Positions 1-5,585 of a DNA stretch of 5,585 nucleotides are shown one piece after another (position 1 is the first letter of the stretch; every line of letters begins with the position of its first letter). A program made the position numbers and the translations under genes. The notes under the pieces were generated by a model. The model had not been told where the DNA came from. It made no database searches and saw only the letters and a program-made list of their open reading frames with translations. Source of the DNA: an uncultured Bacilli bacterium (GTDB taxonomy: Bacteria; Bacillota_I; Bacilli_A; RF39; UBA660); assembly GCA_947589725.1 (NCBI GenBank), contig CANQCQ010000067.1:1-5585 (forward strand), read 5' to 3'.

Positions 1-80
1 GAGTTTTTCTTTTACTTTATGTTATATTTTTTATTGATATAGATAAACTAAAAGAAAAAATGTTAGAAGAAATCAAGTAA
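1..80 (+). CDS. C-terminal end of a probable membrane protein (partial)
   Basis: An open frame enters from the left edge (first full codon at 3) and stops at TAA 78-80. It encodes about 25 residues: a strongly hydrophobic stretch of about 11 residues rich in Leu, Phe, Val and Ile, then a charged tail with Lys and Glu (KLKEKMLEEIK). A hydrophobic segment followed by a short charged tail is what the end of a polytopic membrane protein looks like. In a polysaccharide locus a flippase, polymerase or acyltransferase would be expected, but the visible part is too short to choose. The terminator at 193-233 lies downstream and would suit the end of this gene's transcript. In such AT-rich DNA the frame could also be chance. 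Confidence 0.4.
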   Translation, partial: VFLLLYVIFFIDIDKLKEKMLEEIK

Positions 81-192
81 ATTGGAAATTGGTTATTTAA
101 AAAATAATATTTTATAAAATTAATCTTATTGATCATGAACGAGATAGTGGCACAAACCGCTATTAAAAATAGACCAGATGTATTTTAATAAT

Positions 193-233
193 AAAAAAGT
201 GTTCTAATTATAACTAATTATGAGCACTTTTTT
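193..233 (+). terminator. Intrinsic terminator hairpin
   Basis: The outer stem pairs AAAAAAGTGTTC (193-204) with GAGCACTTTTTT (222-233) over 12 positions, with one T-G wobble. An inner stem pairs TAATTA (205-210) with TAATTA (215-220) around a four-base TAAC loop, with one unpaired T at 221. The right arm ends in a run of six T and the left arm starts with a run of six A, so it could also terminate leftward transcription. It separates the upstream gene from the operon beginning at 426. Confidence 0.85.
195..209 (+). repeat. Direct repeat, copy 1 (15 bases)
   Basis: The 15 bases AAAAGTGTTCTAATT are found here within the left arm of the terminator and again, identical, at 377-391. After a one-base insertion in the second copy the similarity runs a few bases further (ATAA). 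Confidence 0.6.
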
Positions 234-242
234 AAGTTACTT

Positions 243-271
243 TTGCTTTTTTTATAAATTTGTAGTATAAT
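243..271 (+). promoter_or_regulatory. Candidate upstream promoter, TTGCTT-N17-TATAAT
   Basis: The -10 box TATAAT (266-271) is a perfect match. The -35 box TTGCTT (243-248) matches three of six consensus bases at the ideal 17-base spacing. It lies just after the terminator, so it would restart transcription towards the operon, with a start near 278. A seven-T run (247-253) spans the -35 box and spacer. A short inverted repeat GTAGT/ACTAC (262-266 and 288-292) brackets the -10 box and expected start; it is too short to call an operator. Confidence 0.5.
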
Positions 272-315
272 CTATAGCACGTTGTGAACTACATCTTTTG
301 TTAATAATATTTTTA

Positions 316-344
316 TTGAATAGTACTTCTAACTATGTTAAAAT
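316..344 (+). promoter_or_regulatory. Candidate main operon promoter, TTGAAT-N17-TAAAAT with extended -10
   Basis: The -35 box TTGAAT (316-321, four of six matches) and the -10 box TAAAAT (339-344, five of six) are 17 bases apart. A TG at 336-337 gives an extended -10 element. Transcription would begin near 351, leaving a leader of about 75 bases before the ATG at 426. This is the better of the two candidates for the four-gene operon. Confidence 0.6.
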
Positions 345-356
345 ATGAGATATGAG
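343..356 (+). repeat. Tandem ATATGAG x2 at the predicted transcription start
   Basis: The seven bases ATATGAG occur twice in tandem at 343-349 and 350-356. They overlap the end of the predicted -10 box and the expected start site. The repeat is certain, but its function is unknown and it may be chance. Confidence 0.5.
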
Positions 357-376
357 ATTAGGGGTATCGAGAAAAT

Positions 377-391
377 AAAAGTGTTCTAATT
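377..391 (+). repeat. Direct repeat, copy 2 (15 bases)
   Basis: This is an identical second copy of AAAAGTGTTCTAATT from the terminator's left arm (195-209), now in the untranslated leader of the operon. No matching right arm follows, so this copy does not form a terminator here. Confidence 0.6.
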
Positions 392-425
392 TATAAAATT
401 TCTTATTTAGAAAGTAGGTTGTTTA

Positions 426-2075
426 ATGAAAAAATTTAATTTAATTATACCTAGTGCTAAATTAGTATCTAAGGATATGCAAAATCTAGGAGAATTACCA
501 TCTGCACTTTATCCAATTGAATCTAAGCCAGTTTTACAAAGGTTATATAATCAATATAATGATCTTACCAATGAAATTTATGTGGCAGCATATCAAGGTA
601 TTGATAAATTTTTGGATTATTTTAAAAGAGATAAAGAGTTAACTGGAATTAATTTAGTTAAATTGAACTATTTAGGTGATTTAGGTCAAACTATATATGC
701 TTGCTTAGAACAAATTAGTGATGATACTGAAAGAGTAATTATTAATTTTGGTGATACTTTAGTTTTTGAATCAATTTCTAATTTACCATTAGATGGTTTC
801 TATTATTCTGAGGATATGTTATCACCTACTTGGACATTCTTTGAAGATAATGAAAAGGGAATTAAATCTATAATTGATAAAAAAGAAATAGAAGGTAATA
901 ATAATTTAGATATTAAAAAGTTATTTGTTGGTGTATTTAGTTTTGATCATAAAGACTACTTAAAAGAGTGCTTAAATGAAGCATTAAATAAAGATAATCA
1001 AATGGATTCTTTTTATGCTGCAATCTTAAAATATAATGAATTATATCCAATGAAGGGAATTAAAACAAATGCTTGGTGTGATATTGGTCATCAAGATAAA
1101 TACTATAATGCTCAACTTGGAGTTAAAGCACGTGAGTTTAATCACATAACAATAGATTTTGATAGAGGTAATTTAAAGAAAACAAGTACTGAACGTGATA
1201 AATTTATCGGAGAGATTCTTTGGTATATAAAATTACCACAAGACCTTGAATATGCTAGACCTAGAATATTTTCATATTCTATTGATTATAATAATACATT
1301 TGTGTCAATGGAATATTATTCATATCATACATTACATGAATTACTATTATATAGTGATATCAGTAAGAAACAATGGAGAACAATATTTGATAAAATAAAA
1401 TTTATTTGTAAAGACTTTTCTTTATATACTACAACAGGAAATGGTATAGTAGAGTCTCTTGAATCTATGTATTTAGATAAGACAATACAAAGATTAAATA
1501 AATTAAAAGAAAATGAATTCTTTAAAAAATATTTTAATCAGTCTTTTTATGTTAATGGAATAAAATATATGTCTTTAGATGAAATTATTGATAAATTAAG
1601 AGAAGAATTACCTAAGATTTTATTTAATGTAGATAAATTTACTATCATTCATGGAGATTTATGCTTTAGTAATATTTTAGTTGATTCTAATAATTCATTT
1701 GTAAAATTAATTGATCCAAGAGGTAAATTTGGTTCTTTTGATATATATGGAGATCAAAGATATGAGTTTGCTAAATTATTCCATAGTATTGATGGAAAAT
1801 ATGATTATATTATAGAGGAACAATTTGATTTAGCTATTGATAGTAATGGAATTAATTATAAGATAAAAGATCAAAAGCGCTCATTTGATTTATACCAAGA
1901 GTTTTTAGAGTCTTTTAAAGATTTAATAGGTGAGAGAACAAAAGAAATTGAACTCATAGAATCACTTTTATTCTTAAGTATGATTCCTTTACATAATGAA
2001 AGTTTAAGGCAACAATGTGTTATGCTTGGAACTGGAATAGAAATTTTAAATAGATGTATTGATATACGTAGTTAA
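426..2075 (+). CDS. Two-domain protein: degenerate nucleotidyltransferase-like domain plus APH/choline-kinase-like domain
   Basis: Residues about 1-235 follow the outline of a sugar-nucleotidyltransferase fold: an N-terminal strand LIIP, a segment LPSALYPIESKPVL resembling the usual PKxLxPIxxKPLL, NFGDTLV at 107-113 in place of the NGD metal site, and WCDIGHQDKYYNA at 217-229 like the common WxDIGTPExYxxA. The glycine-rich GxGxR loop is absent and the lysine of the usual PK pair is serine (S26), so catalysis here is doubtful. Residues about 240-549 resemble aminoglycoside phosphotransferase/choline kinase proteins. They carry the catalytic-loop motif HGDLCFSN at 409-416 (likely catalytic Asp411, Asn416) and LIDPRG at 428-433, with Asp430 in the position of the metal-binding Asp. 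A small-molecule kinase role in surface-polysaccharide synthesis is inferred; the substrate is unknown. No signal peptide or membrane segment is evident, so it is probably cytoplasmic. The start has a moderate ribosome site AGTAGG (413-418), 7 bases before the ATG. It is first in the operon. Confidence 0.85.
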   Translation: MKKFNLIIPSAKLVSKDMQNLGELPSALYPIESKPVLQRLYNQYNDLTNEIYVAAYQGIDKFLDYFKRDKELTGINLVKLNYLGDLGQTIYACLEQISDDTERVIINFGDTLVFESISNLPLDGFYYSEDMLSPTWTFFEDNEKGIKSIIDKKEIEGNNNLDIKKLFVGVFSFDHKDYLKECLNEALNKDNQMDSFYAAILKYNELYPMKGIKTNAWCDIGHQDKYYNAQLGVKAREFNHITIDFDRGNLKKTSTERDKFIGEILWYIKLPQDLEYARPRIFSYSIDYNNTFVSMEYYSYHTLHELLLYSDISKKQWRTIFDKIKFICKDFSLYTTTGNGIVESLESMYLDKTIQRLNKLKENEFFKKYFNQSFYVNGIKYMSLDEIIDKLREELPKILFNVDKFTIIHGDLCFSNILVDSNNSFVKLIDPRGKFGSFDIYGDQRYEFAKLFHSIDGKYDYIIEEQFDLAIDSNGINYKIKDQKRSFDLYQEFLESFKDLIGERTKEIELIESLLFLSMIPLHNESLRQQCVMLGTGIEILNRCIDIRS

Positions 2076-2090
2076 AAAGGAGTTATTAAT

Positions 2091-2492
2091 ATGTTTGATG
2101 AGTATACATTTGTTTGTGATATTGATGGGACTTTATGTCCTATAAAAAAGCAAGATGAAAAATATGAAGATTTGGTACCTTATAAAAATATGTTAAATAA
2201 ATTAAAATATTATCATGATAATGGTGCTAAAATAGTATTATTTACTTCTAGAAATATGAAATCTTATAATGGGAATATAGGACTTATTAATAAAAATACA
2301 GCGAAGATATTGTTAAATTGGTTAGATAAATGGAATATTCCATATGATGAAATTATTTATGGAAAGCCATGGCCTGGGAAAAAAGGTTTTTATATAGATG
2401 ATCGTACTATACGTCCAGATGAATTTTTAAATAATTCTTTGGATGAATTAAATGAAATTTGTAAAAACTCACATGAAAAAGAGGAGAATTAG
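2091..2492 (+). CDS. Small capless HAD-family phosphatase, capsule-biosynthesis type
   Basis: This 133-residue protein carries all four HAD motifs: DIDGT at 10-14 (nucleophile Asp10, acid/base Asp12), FTSRN at 51-55 (Thr52), a lysine in GKPWPGKKG (Lys92, residues 91-99) and the acidic pair in YIDDRTIRPDEF (Asp103, Asp104). There is no room for a cap domain. Size and motifs fit the small phosphatases found in capsule operons of other bacteria, such as the EcbF/BcbF type; that link is from family knowledge and was not searched. It probably removes a phosphate from a phosphorylated sugar or small alcohol made for the surface polymer; the substrate is unknown. It starts 15 bases after the kinase-like gene with a good site AAGGAG (2077-2082), 8 bases before the ATG. 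Only one base separates its stop from the next start, which suggests translational coupling. Confidence 0.88.
   Translation: MFDEYTFVCDIDGTLCPIKKQDEKYEDLVPYKNMLNKLKYYHDNGAKIVLFTSRNMKSYNGNIGLINKNTAKILLNWLDKWNIPYDEIIYGKPWPGKKGFYIDDRTIRPDEFLNNSLDELNEICKNSHEKEEN
2481..2486 (+). promoter_or_regulatory. Ribosome binding site that fixes the nucleotidyltransferase start at 2494
   Basis: GAGGAG at 2481-2486 lies 7 bases before the ATG at 2494, inside the last codons of the phosphatase gene. An in-frame ATG at 2452 would add 14 residues of basic, unrelated sequence ahead of the conserved N-terminal strand and has no such site, so 2494 is preferred. Confidence 0.85.
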
Positions 2493-2493
2493 A

Positions 2494-3213
2494 ATGGATA
2501 TTATAATAACAATGGCTGGAGTTGGAAGTCGTTTTCGTAAAGCAGGATATAATGTTCCTAAGTATATGATAAAAGCTAAAGATAAGACATTATTTGAATG
2601 GTCAATGGAGAGTTTAGTTGATTATAATCCATATACTAATAAATATATTTTTGTAGTTAGAAAAGAAGACAAAGCTGAAAACTTTATAAGAGAAAAATGT
2701 AAAAACTATAATATAAAAAATATTGAAATAATAGAATTAGATGAAGCAACTGATGGGCAAGCAACTACAGCTTTATTGGCAGTAGAACATTGCGATGATT
2801 CTGAAAGTATTATGATTTACAACATCGATACTTATGTTGAAGCACATGAGCTTAAATATTCTGATATATCTGGGGATGGTTATATACCTTGTTTCCATTC
2901 TCCTGGAGATCATTGGAGTTTTGTTCGTACTGATTCTTTAGGTAATGTTGTTGAAATAAGAGAAAAAGAAAGAATTTCTGATAACTGTACATTAGGAGCA
3001 TATTATTTTAAAAGTGCTAAATTATATCGAACTATATATAATGAGTATTATTCTGATGATTCTAAAATGGAAAAAAATGAAAAATATATAGCTCCATTAT
3101 ATAATTATATGATTTCTAAAGGAATGAATATATCTATGAGTATTGTAGATAATAAGAAAGTTCATGTTTTAGGAACTCCTGAAGAACTAGATGTTTTCTT
3201 AAAGGAGGATTAA
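2494..3213 (+). CDS. Nucleotidyltransferase (NTP transferase family, often annotated as glycosyltransferase family 2/capsular protein)
   Basis: This 239-residue protein, counted from ATG 2494, starts with the classic nucleotidyltransferase fold: strand DIIITMAG, glycine loop AGVGSRF at 8-14 and the lysine pair VPKYMI at 21-26 (Lys23). Further motifs are TDGQATTAL at 86-94 (nucleotide-base region), YNIDTYV at 109-115 with Asp112 as the probable metal ligand, EIREKE at 154-159 and GTPEEL at 227-232 near the end. It should join an NTP to a phosphorylated sugar or small molecule to give an NDP-activated donor; neither nucleotide nor substrate can be read from the sequence. Single-domain enzymes of this kind occur in capsule loci, for example the cytidylyltransferase of the Campylobacter phosphoramidate pathway and the LicC type. 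It sits one base after the phosphatase and three bases before the glycosyltransferase-like gene, so it probably acts in the same pathway. Confidence 0.88.
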   Translation: MDIIITMAGVGSRFRKAGYNVPKYMIKAKDKTLFEWSMESLVDYNPYTNKYIFVVRKEDKAENFIREKCKNYNIKNIEIIELDEATDGQATTALLAVEHCDDSESIMIYNIDTYVEAHELKYSDISGDGYIPCFHSPGDHWSFVRTDSLGNVVEIREKERISDNCTLGAYYFKSAKLYRTIYNEYYSDDSKMEKNEKYIAPLYNYMISKGMNISMSIVDNKKVHVLGTPEELDVFLKED

Positions 3214-3216
3214 AAA

Positions 3217-4401
3217 ATGAAGAAAAAAATCAAAGTAGTTATTGAATCAGCAAATAGATGGTCTTATTTCTATTGGTTTTTATTAGGATTTTATGAATTA
3301 GAAAAAGAAGGTAAAATAAAATTAAAATTTGATTTATCTTTTGAAAATTGGATGAGTTCTAATAAATATACGAAAAAAATAGGTAATAAATTAAAAATAT
3401 TTCATGAAGATTCATATAATTTGAATGGTTATGTATTATATCCCGATAATACAAAGAAATATTTTTGTATTGATAGTGCTGATTCTCCTTTTCTTTTTAA
3501 TGGTGAAGATTTAAATAAAGTAAATTGTTATTTTAAAATGCAATGTCCTATTAATCTTGATTGTTCTTACTTTCCTTTGACAGATAAAATTCATATTCCA
3601 TGGTTAGATCATCATCATAAGAAGCAATTACATAGTTATTTATCGGTTGGTGAAAGAGGAGAGAGAGCTGTATGTTCTTCTTTTTCTAAAAATCGTTCTA
3701 AAATAAAGCCTTTAATGATTGGACCTAGACGTTTGGGTAATGGGATAAGCTATAAAGAGTTAAAAAAAGGATATGATAATTACTTACAATCAAGAACTAC
3801 TAAAAAAGAAAATAAAGTTATGTGTTATTTTGGAAATGCAAAAGGTCCTGAATCAGAAAATAATATAGATAAACTAGATTTTGATTATGAAAAAGATATA
3901 GTTGGTTATTATAAAGATGAAATATCTCATCCTAATGAAAAACGTGCTAGGGTAGCAGATATTATTAATGAGTTTGGAAATGGATATGATGGAAGAATCA
4001 TCAGCTTAGGAAATTCTGATTCTGGACAAGCTAAAAATAATGACTTAGTGGTTCCAATAGAGAAATTTTGTGATTTTATTGCGAAATTTGAATATAACTT
4101 TAATGTTTCAGGTTATCGATTAAGTATACCAAATCGTTTTATCGAAAGTTTTATGGTAGGAACTGGAATTATTACGGATAAATTATCTGTTAAATGGTAT
4201 TTGCCTTTTGATAAAACAGAAGTACATGAAACAGTTAGTATGGGATATTTAAAAAATAGTGATGTTGATTGGGATAGCGTAAAAGATGATTTAGCTCATT
4301 TAGAAAAATCTGATCCTAATAAAATTATTTCTTGTTTTGAAGAAAAATGGTCTCCTAAAAAGGTTGCTTCTTACATACTAAAAGAAATTGAAAATAGTTA
4401 A
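3217..4401 (+). CDS. Probable GT-B-type glycosyltransferase of a surface-polysaccharide operon
   Basis: This is a 394-residue cytoplasmic-looking protein with no signal peptide. A single aromatic stretch YFYWFLLGFY at 17-26 is too short and too near charged residues to call a membrane segment. The C-terminal part resembles the donor-binding half of exostosin-like and other GT-B enzymes: HPNEKRARVADII at 238-250, then GYRLSIPNRFIESFMVGTGII at 299-319 and WYLPFD at 327-332, a pattern like the SxRFxEAxxxGxIPV motif of that group. The N-terminal half (1-190), including the HHH at 132-134, matches no family I can name. I infer transfer of a sugar or activated unit in capsule synthesis from context and the C-terminal motif; donor and acceptor are unknown. 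The start is secure: AAAGGAGG (3201-3208), inside the previous gene's end, is 8 bases before the ATG. A seven-A run follows in codons 3-5 (3223-3229). Confidence 0.75.
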   Translation: MKKKIKVVIESANRWSYFYWFLLGFYELEKEGKIKLKFDLSFENWMSSNKYTKKIGNKLKIFHEDSYNLNGYVLYPDNTKKYFCIDSADSPFLFNGEDLNKVNCYFKMQCPINLDCSYFPLTDKIHIPWLDHHHKKQLHSYLSVGERGERAVCSSFSKNRSKIKPLMIGPRRLGNGISYKELKKGYDNYLQSRTTKKENKVMCYFGNAKGPESENNIDKLDFDYEKDIVGYYKDEISHPNEKRARVADIINEFGNGYDGRIISLGNSDSGQAKNNDLVVPIEKFCDFIAKFEYNFNVSGYRLSIPNRFIESFMVGTGIITDKLSVKWYLPFDKTEVHETVSMGYLKNSDVDWDSVKDDLAHLEKSDPNKIISCFEEKWSPKKVASYILKEIENS

Positions 4402-4404
4402 ATG

Positions 4405-4433
4405 TAGAATTTAATTAATTCAAGTGCTATAAT
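4405..4433 (+). promoter_or_regulatory. Candidate extended -10 promoter for the kinase-Smr pair
   Basis: A perfect -10 box TATAAT (4428-4433) is preceded by TG at 4425-4426, giving an extended -10. The best -35 position at 17-base spacing is TAGAAT (4405-4410), a weak match that the extended -10 could compensate for. It lies in the 71-base gap after the glycosyltransferase-like gene, and I see no terminator there, so read-through from the operon is also possible. Transcription would start near 4440, leaving a leader of about 30 bases. Confidence 0.6.
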
Positions 4434-4472
4434 CATAATAGAAAGTAAGTAGTTTAGAAAGGAATAATTAAA

Positions 4473-5372
4473 ATGAAGGTAATTTGTGTTGGTCACTCAA
4501 CGTATGATACTACTCTTCCTATGGATCAGTATCCAACTGAAAATATAAAATATCGTATTGAAAAACATATTGAATGTGGTGGAGGTCCTGCTGCTAATGG
4601 AGCTTATTTACTTGCTAAATGGGGAATGGATACTGCTATTGCTTCGATAATTGGTAATGATTATTACGGAGATCAAATAATTAAAGAATATCAACAAGTA
4701 GGTTGTGATACTTCTTTACTTGAAAAAAGAAATGATCATTATACTTCTAGCAGTTATATTATAGCTAATAAGTTAAATGGTTCAAGGACTATAATTACTT
4801 CTAAAGATAAGAGTATTCGCAAATTAAATAAGTCTTTAAAAATAGATTGTGATGTTATTTTAATTGATGGTGAACATCCAGAATCTGCTGAAGAATTACT
4901 ATATTATAATGGTAAAGACAAAATAACAGTTATGGATGCAGGACGAGTTAATGTTGATACTAGACATTTAGGTAAAATGGTCAAATACTTAATTTGTTCA
5001 AAGGATTTTGCTGAAAAGTTTTGCAATATGAAATTAAGTGCAAATGATTTAGATGGATTAGTTAAAGCTCATCAAGAATTAAGTTCTTATTTTAATAATC
5101 AAGTTATTATTACATTAGAAGATAAAGGTAGTTTTACATATATAGATGATGGATATGAAATAATTCCAAGTATTAAAGTAAAAGCTATAGATTCAACAGG
5201 AGCTGGAGACATATTTCATGGAGCTTTTACATACTTTATTAGTAATGGCTATAGCTTAAGAGAGACTATTAAGTATGCTTCTATAACTGCTGCTATATCA
5301 GTAACTAGGGTAGGAGCTAGATACTCCATTCCAACACTTAATGAGGTCCTTAACTATGATAACATTATATAG
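4473..5372 (+). CDS. PfkB/ribokinase-family carbohydrate kinase
   Basis: This 299-residue protein is the usual length for the ribokinase/PfkB family. It begins with strand VICVGHSTYDTTL, with Asp12 in the usual substrate-binding region, and has GGGPAANGAYLLAKWG at 36-51 (family signature 1). The full second signature runs from DSTGAGDIFHGAF at 240-252, with Asp246 as catalytic base and Gly243-Gly245 as the anion hole; Thr253 completes it. It should transfer phosphate from ATP to the hydroxyl of a sugar or nucleoside-like substrate in the cytoplasm. The N-terminal GGGPAA form is seen in several sugar kinases of this family, but the substrate cannot be assigned. The start has AAAGGA (4458-4463), 9 bases before the ATG, and its own promoter lies upstream. 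Its last 17 bases overlap the next gene. It may feed a sugar into the polysaccharide pathway or be an unrelated metabolic gene at the edge of the locus. Confidence 0.9.
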   Translation: MKVICVGHSTYDTTLPMDQYPTENIKYRIEKHIECGGGPAANGAYLLAKWGMDTAIASIIGNDYYGDQIIKEYQQVGCDTSLLEKRNDHYTSSSYIIANKLNGSRTIITSKDKSIRKLNKSLKIDCDVILIDGEHPESAEELLYYNGKDKITVMDAGRVNVDTRHLGKMVKYLICSKDFAEKFCNMKLSANDLDGLVKAHQELSSYFNNQVIITLEDKGSFTYIDDGYEIIPSIKVKAIDSTGAGDIFHGAFTYFISNGYSLRETIKYASITAAISVTRVGARYSIPTLNEVLNYDNII

Positions 5373-5585
5373 TAATTGTCCAACTTTAGATTTACATGGT
5401 ATTGATCGCGAATATTCTACAATTTTGATTAAAGATTTTATAAAAGATAATTATACTTTAAGGAATGAAACAGTAATTATAATACATGGTATAGGAACGG
5501 GAGTAATTAGAAAAACTACTCAAGAAGTTCTTAAAAAATGTAAGCTTGTAGAAAGCTATAAAATGGTTAATTTTAATGCTGGTCA
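5356..5585 (+). CDS. Small Smr-domain protein (partial, runs off the right edge)
   Basis: From ATG 5356 the frame is open to the end of the window, giving 76 full codons. It shows the Smr-domain hallmarks: LDLHG at 11-15, IIIHGIGTGVIRKTT at 41-55 and the following amphipathic helix (QEVLKKCK), with NFNAG at 72-76 where Smr domains usually read G(G/A)TxV next. In the family the domain is found at the end of MutS2 and as stand-alone proteins with nucleic-acid nicking or RNA-related activity; the role here is not known. Only about 10 residues precede LDLHG, so this is a stand-alone Smr protein and not MutS2; roughly 10-20 residues are probably missing at the right. The start overlaps the kinase gene by 17 bases in another frame, with GAGG (5343-5346) 9 bases upstream, which suggests co-transcription and coupled translation. 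Confidence 0.82.
   Translation, partial: MITLYSNCPTLDLHGIDREYSTILIKDFIKDNYTLRNETVIIIHGIGTGVIRKTTQEVLKKCKLVESYKMVNFNAG

Larger units (their letters stand above)
81..425. other. Intergenic region with terminator, two promoters and a direct repeat
   Basis: This 345-base stretch has no convincing gene. Positions 81-192 contain only very short open frames, including one of 17 codons from ATG 135 and an overlapping one of about 21 codons ending near 166. Neither has a good ribosome binding site or a recognisable family. Positions 193-233 form an intrinsic terminator. Positions 243-271 and 316-344 are candidate promoters reading rightwards into the operon that starts at 426. From the second promoter the leader would be about 75 bases. 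I saw no riboswitch-like structure in it, only weak AT-rich hairpins such as TTTCT/AGAAA at 399-413 just before the ribosome binding site. Confidence 0.7.

Noticed and set aside
105..190. Short open frames of 17-21 codons in two frames, possibly a decayed gene fragment
   Set aside because: They are too short, have no clear ribosome binding site, and their peptides match no family I can recognise; chance is as likely.
262..292. GTAGT/ACTAC inverted repeat around the first -10 box as an operator
   Set aside because: The arms are only five bases long with a 21-base spacer, which is expected by chance in such DNA.
2452..2493. Longer N-terminus for the nucleotidyltransferase, starting at ATG 2452
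   Set aside because: The extra 14 residues are basic and precede the conserved first strand, they overlap the phosphatase gene by 41 bases, and the strong GAGGAG site serves the ATG at 2494.
3223..3229. Seven-A run early in the glycosyltransferase-like gene as a phase-variation switch
   Set aside because: Seven A residues are common in AT-rich genes and shorter than typical phase-variable tracts; there is no evidence of length variation.
4402..4472. Terminator between the glycosyltransferase-like gene and the sugar kinase gene
   Set aside because: Only the AT palindrome TTAATTAA is present, with no GC-containing stem followed by a T run.
5356..5585. C-terminal end of a MutS2 protein
   Set aside because: The Smr motif begins about 10 residues after a start codon that has its own ribosome binding site, and the preceding gene is a sugar kinase in another frame, so it is a stand-alone protein.

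Overview
The window is a very AT-rich stretch with dense coding on the plus strand. It has strong AAGGAG-type Shine-Dalgarno sites, TTG...TATAAT-type promoters and TAA/TAG stops. This points to a low-GC Firmicute or relative, and a gut Bacilli/Erysipelotrichia-type organism would fit; that placement is inference from composition and gene content only. Tryptophan is written as TGG, so there is no sign of a mycoplasma-type code.

Layout. Positions 1-80 look like the last codons of an upstream membrane protein. Positions 81-425 are intergenic and hold a clear intrinsic terminator (193-233), two candidate promoters (243-271 and 316-344) and a 15-base direct repeat. A tightly packed four-gene operon follows. 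It contains a 549-residue two-domain protein with a nucleotidyltransferase-like N-terminus and an APH/choline-kinase-like C-terminus (426-2075), a small HAD phosphatase (2091-2492), a stand-alone sugar/small-molecule nucleotidyltransferase (2494-3213) and a probable glycosyltransferase (3217-4401). Gaps are 15, 1 and 3 bases, each with a good ribosome binding site. A 71-base gap with an extended -10 promoter then leads to a PfkB-family carbohydrate kinase (4473-5372). That gene overlaps by 17 bases the start of a small Smr-domain protein (5356 to beyond the window end).

How the genes may work together. Kinase-like, phosphatase, nucleotidyltransferase and glycosyltransferase functions side by side are the usual parts list for making and attaching an NDP-activated unit in a capsule or other surface-polysaccharide locus. 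The stand-alone nucleotidyltransferase keeps the nucleotide-binding signature. The N-terminal domain of the first protein has the same fold outline but has lost that signature, so it is probably not a working nucleotidyltransferase. This pairing is the most interesting point in the window. The PfkB and Smr genes have their own promoter and may lie just outside the polysaccharide operon. No mobile element, CRISPR array or RNA gene was found.
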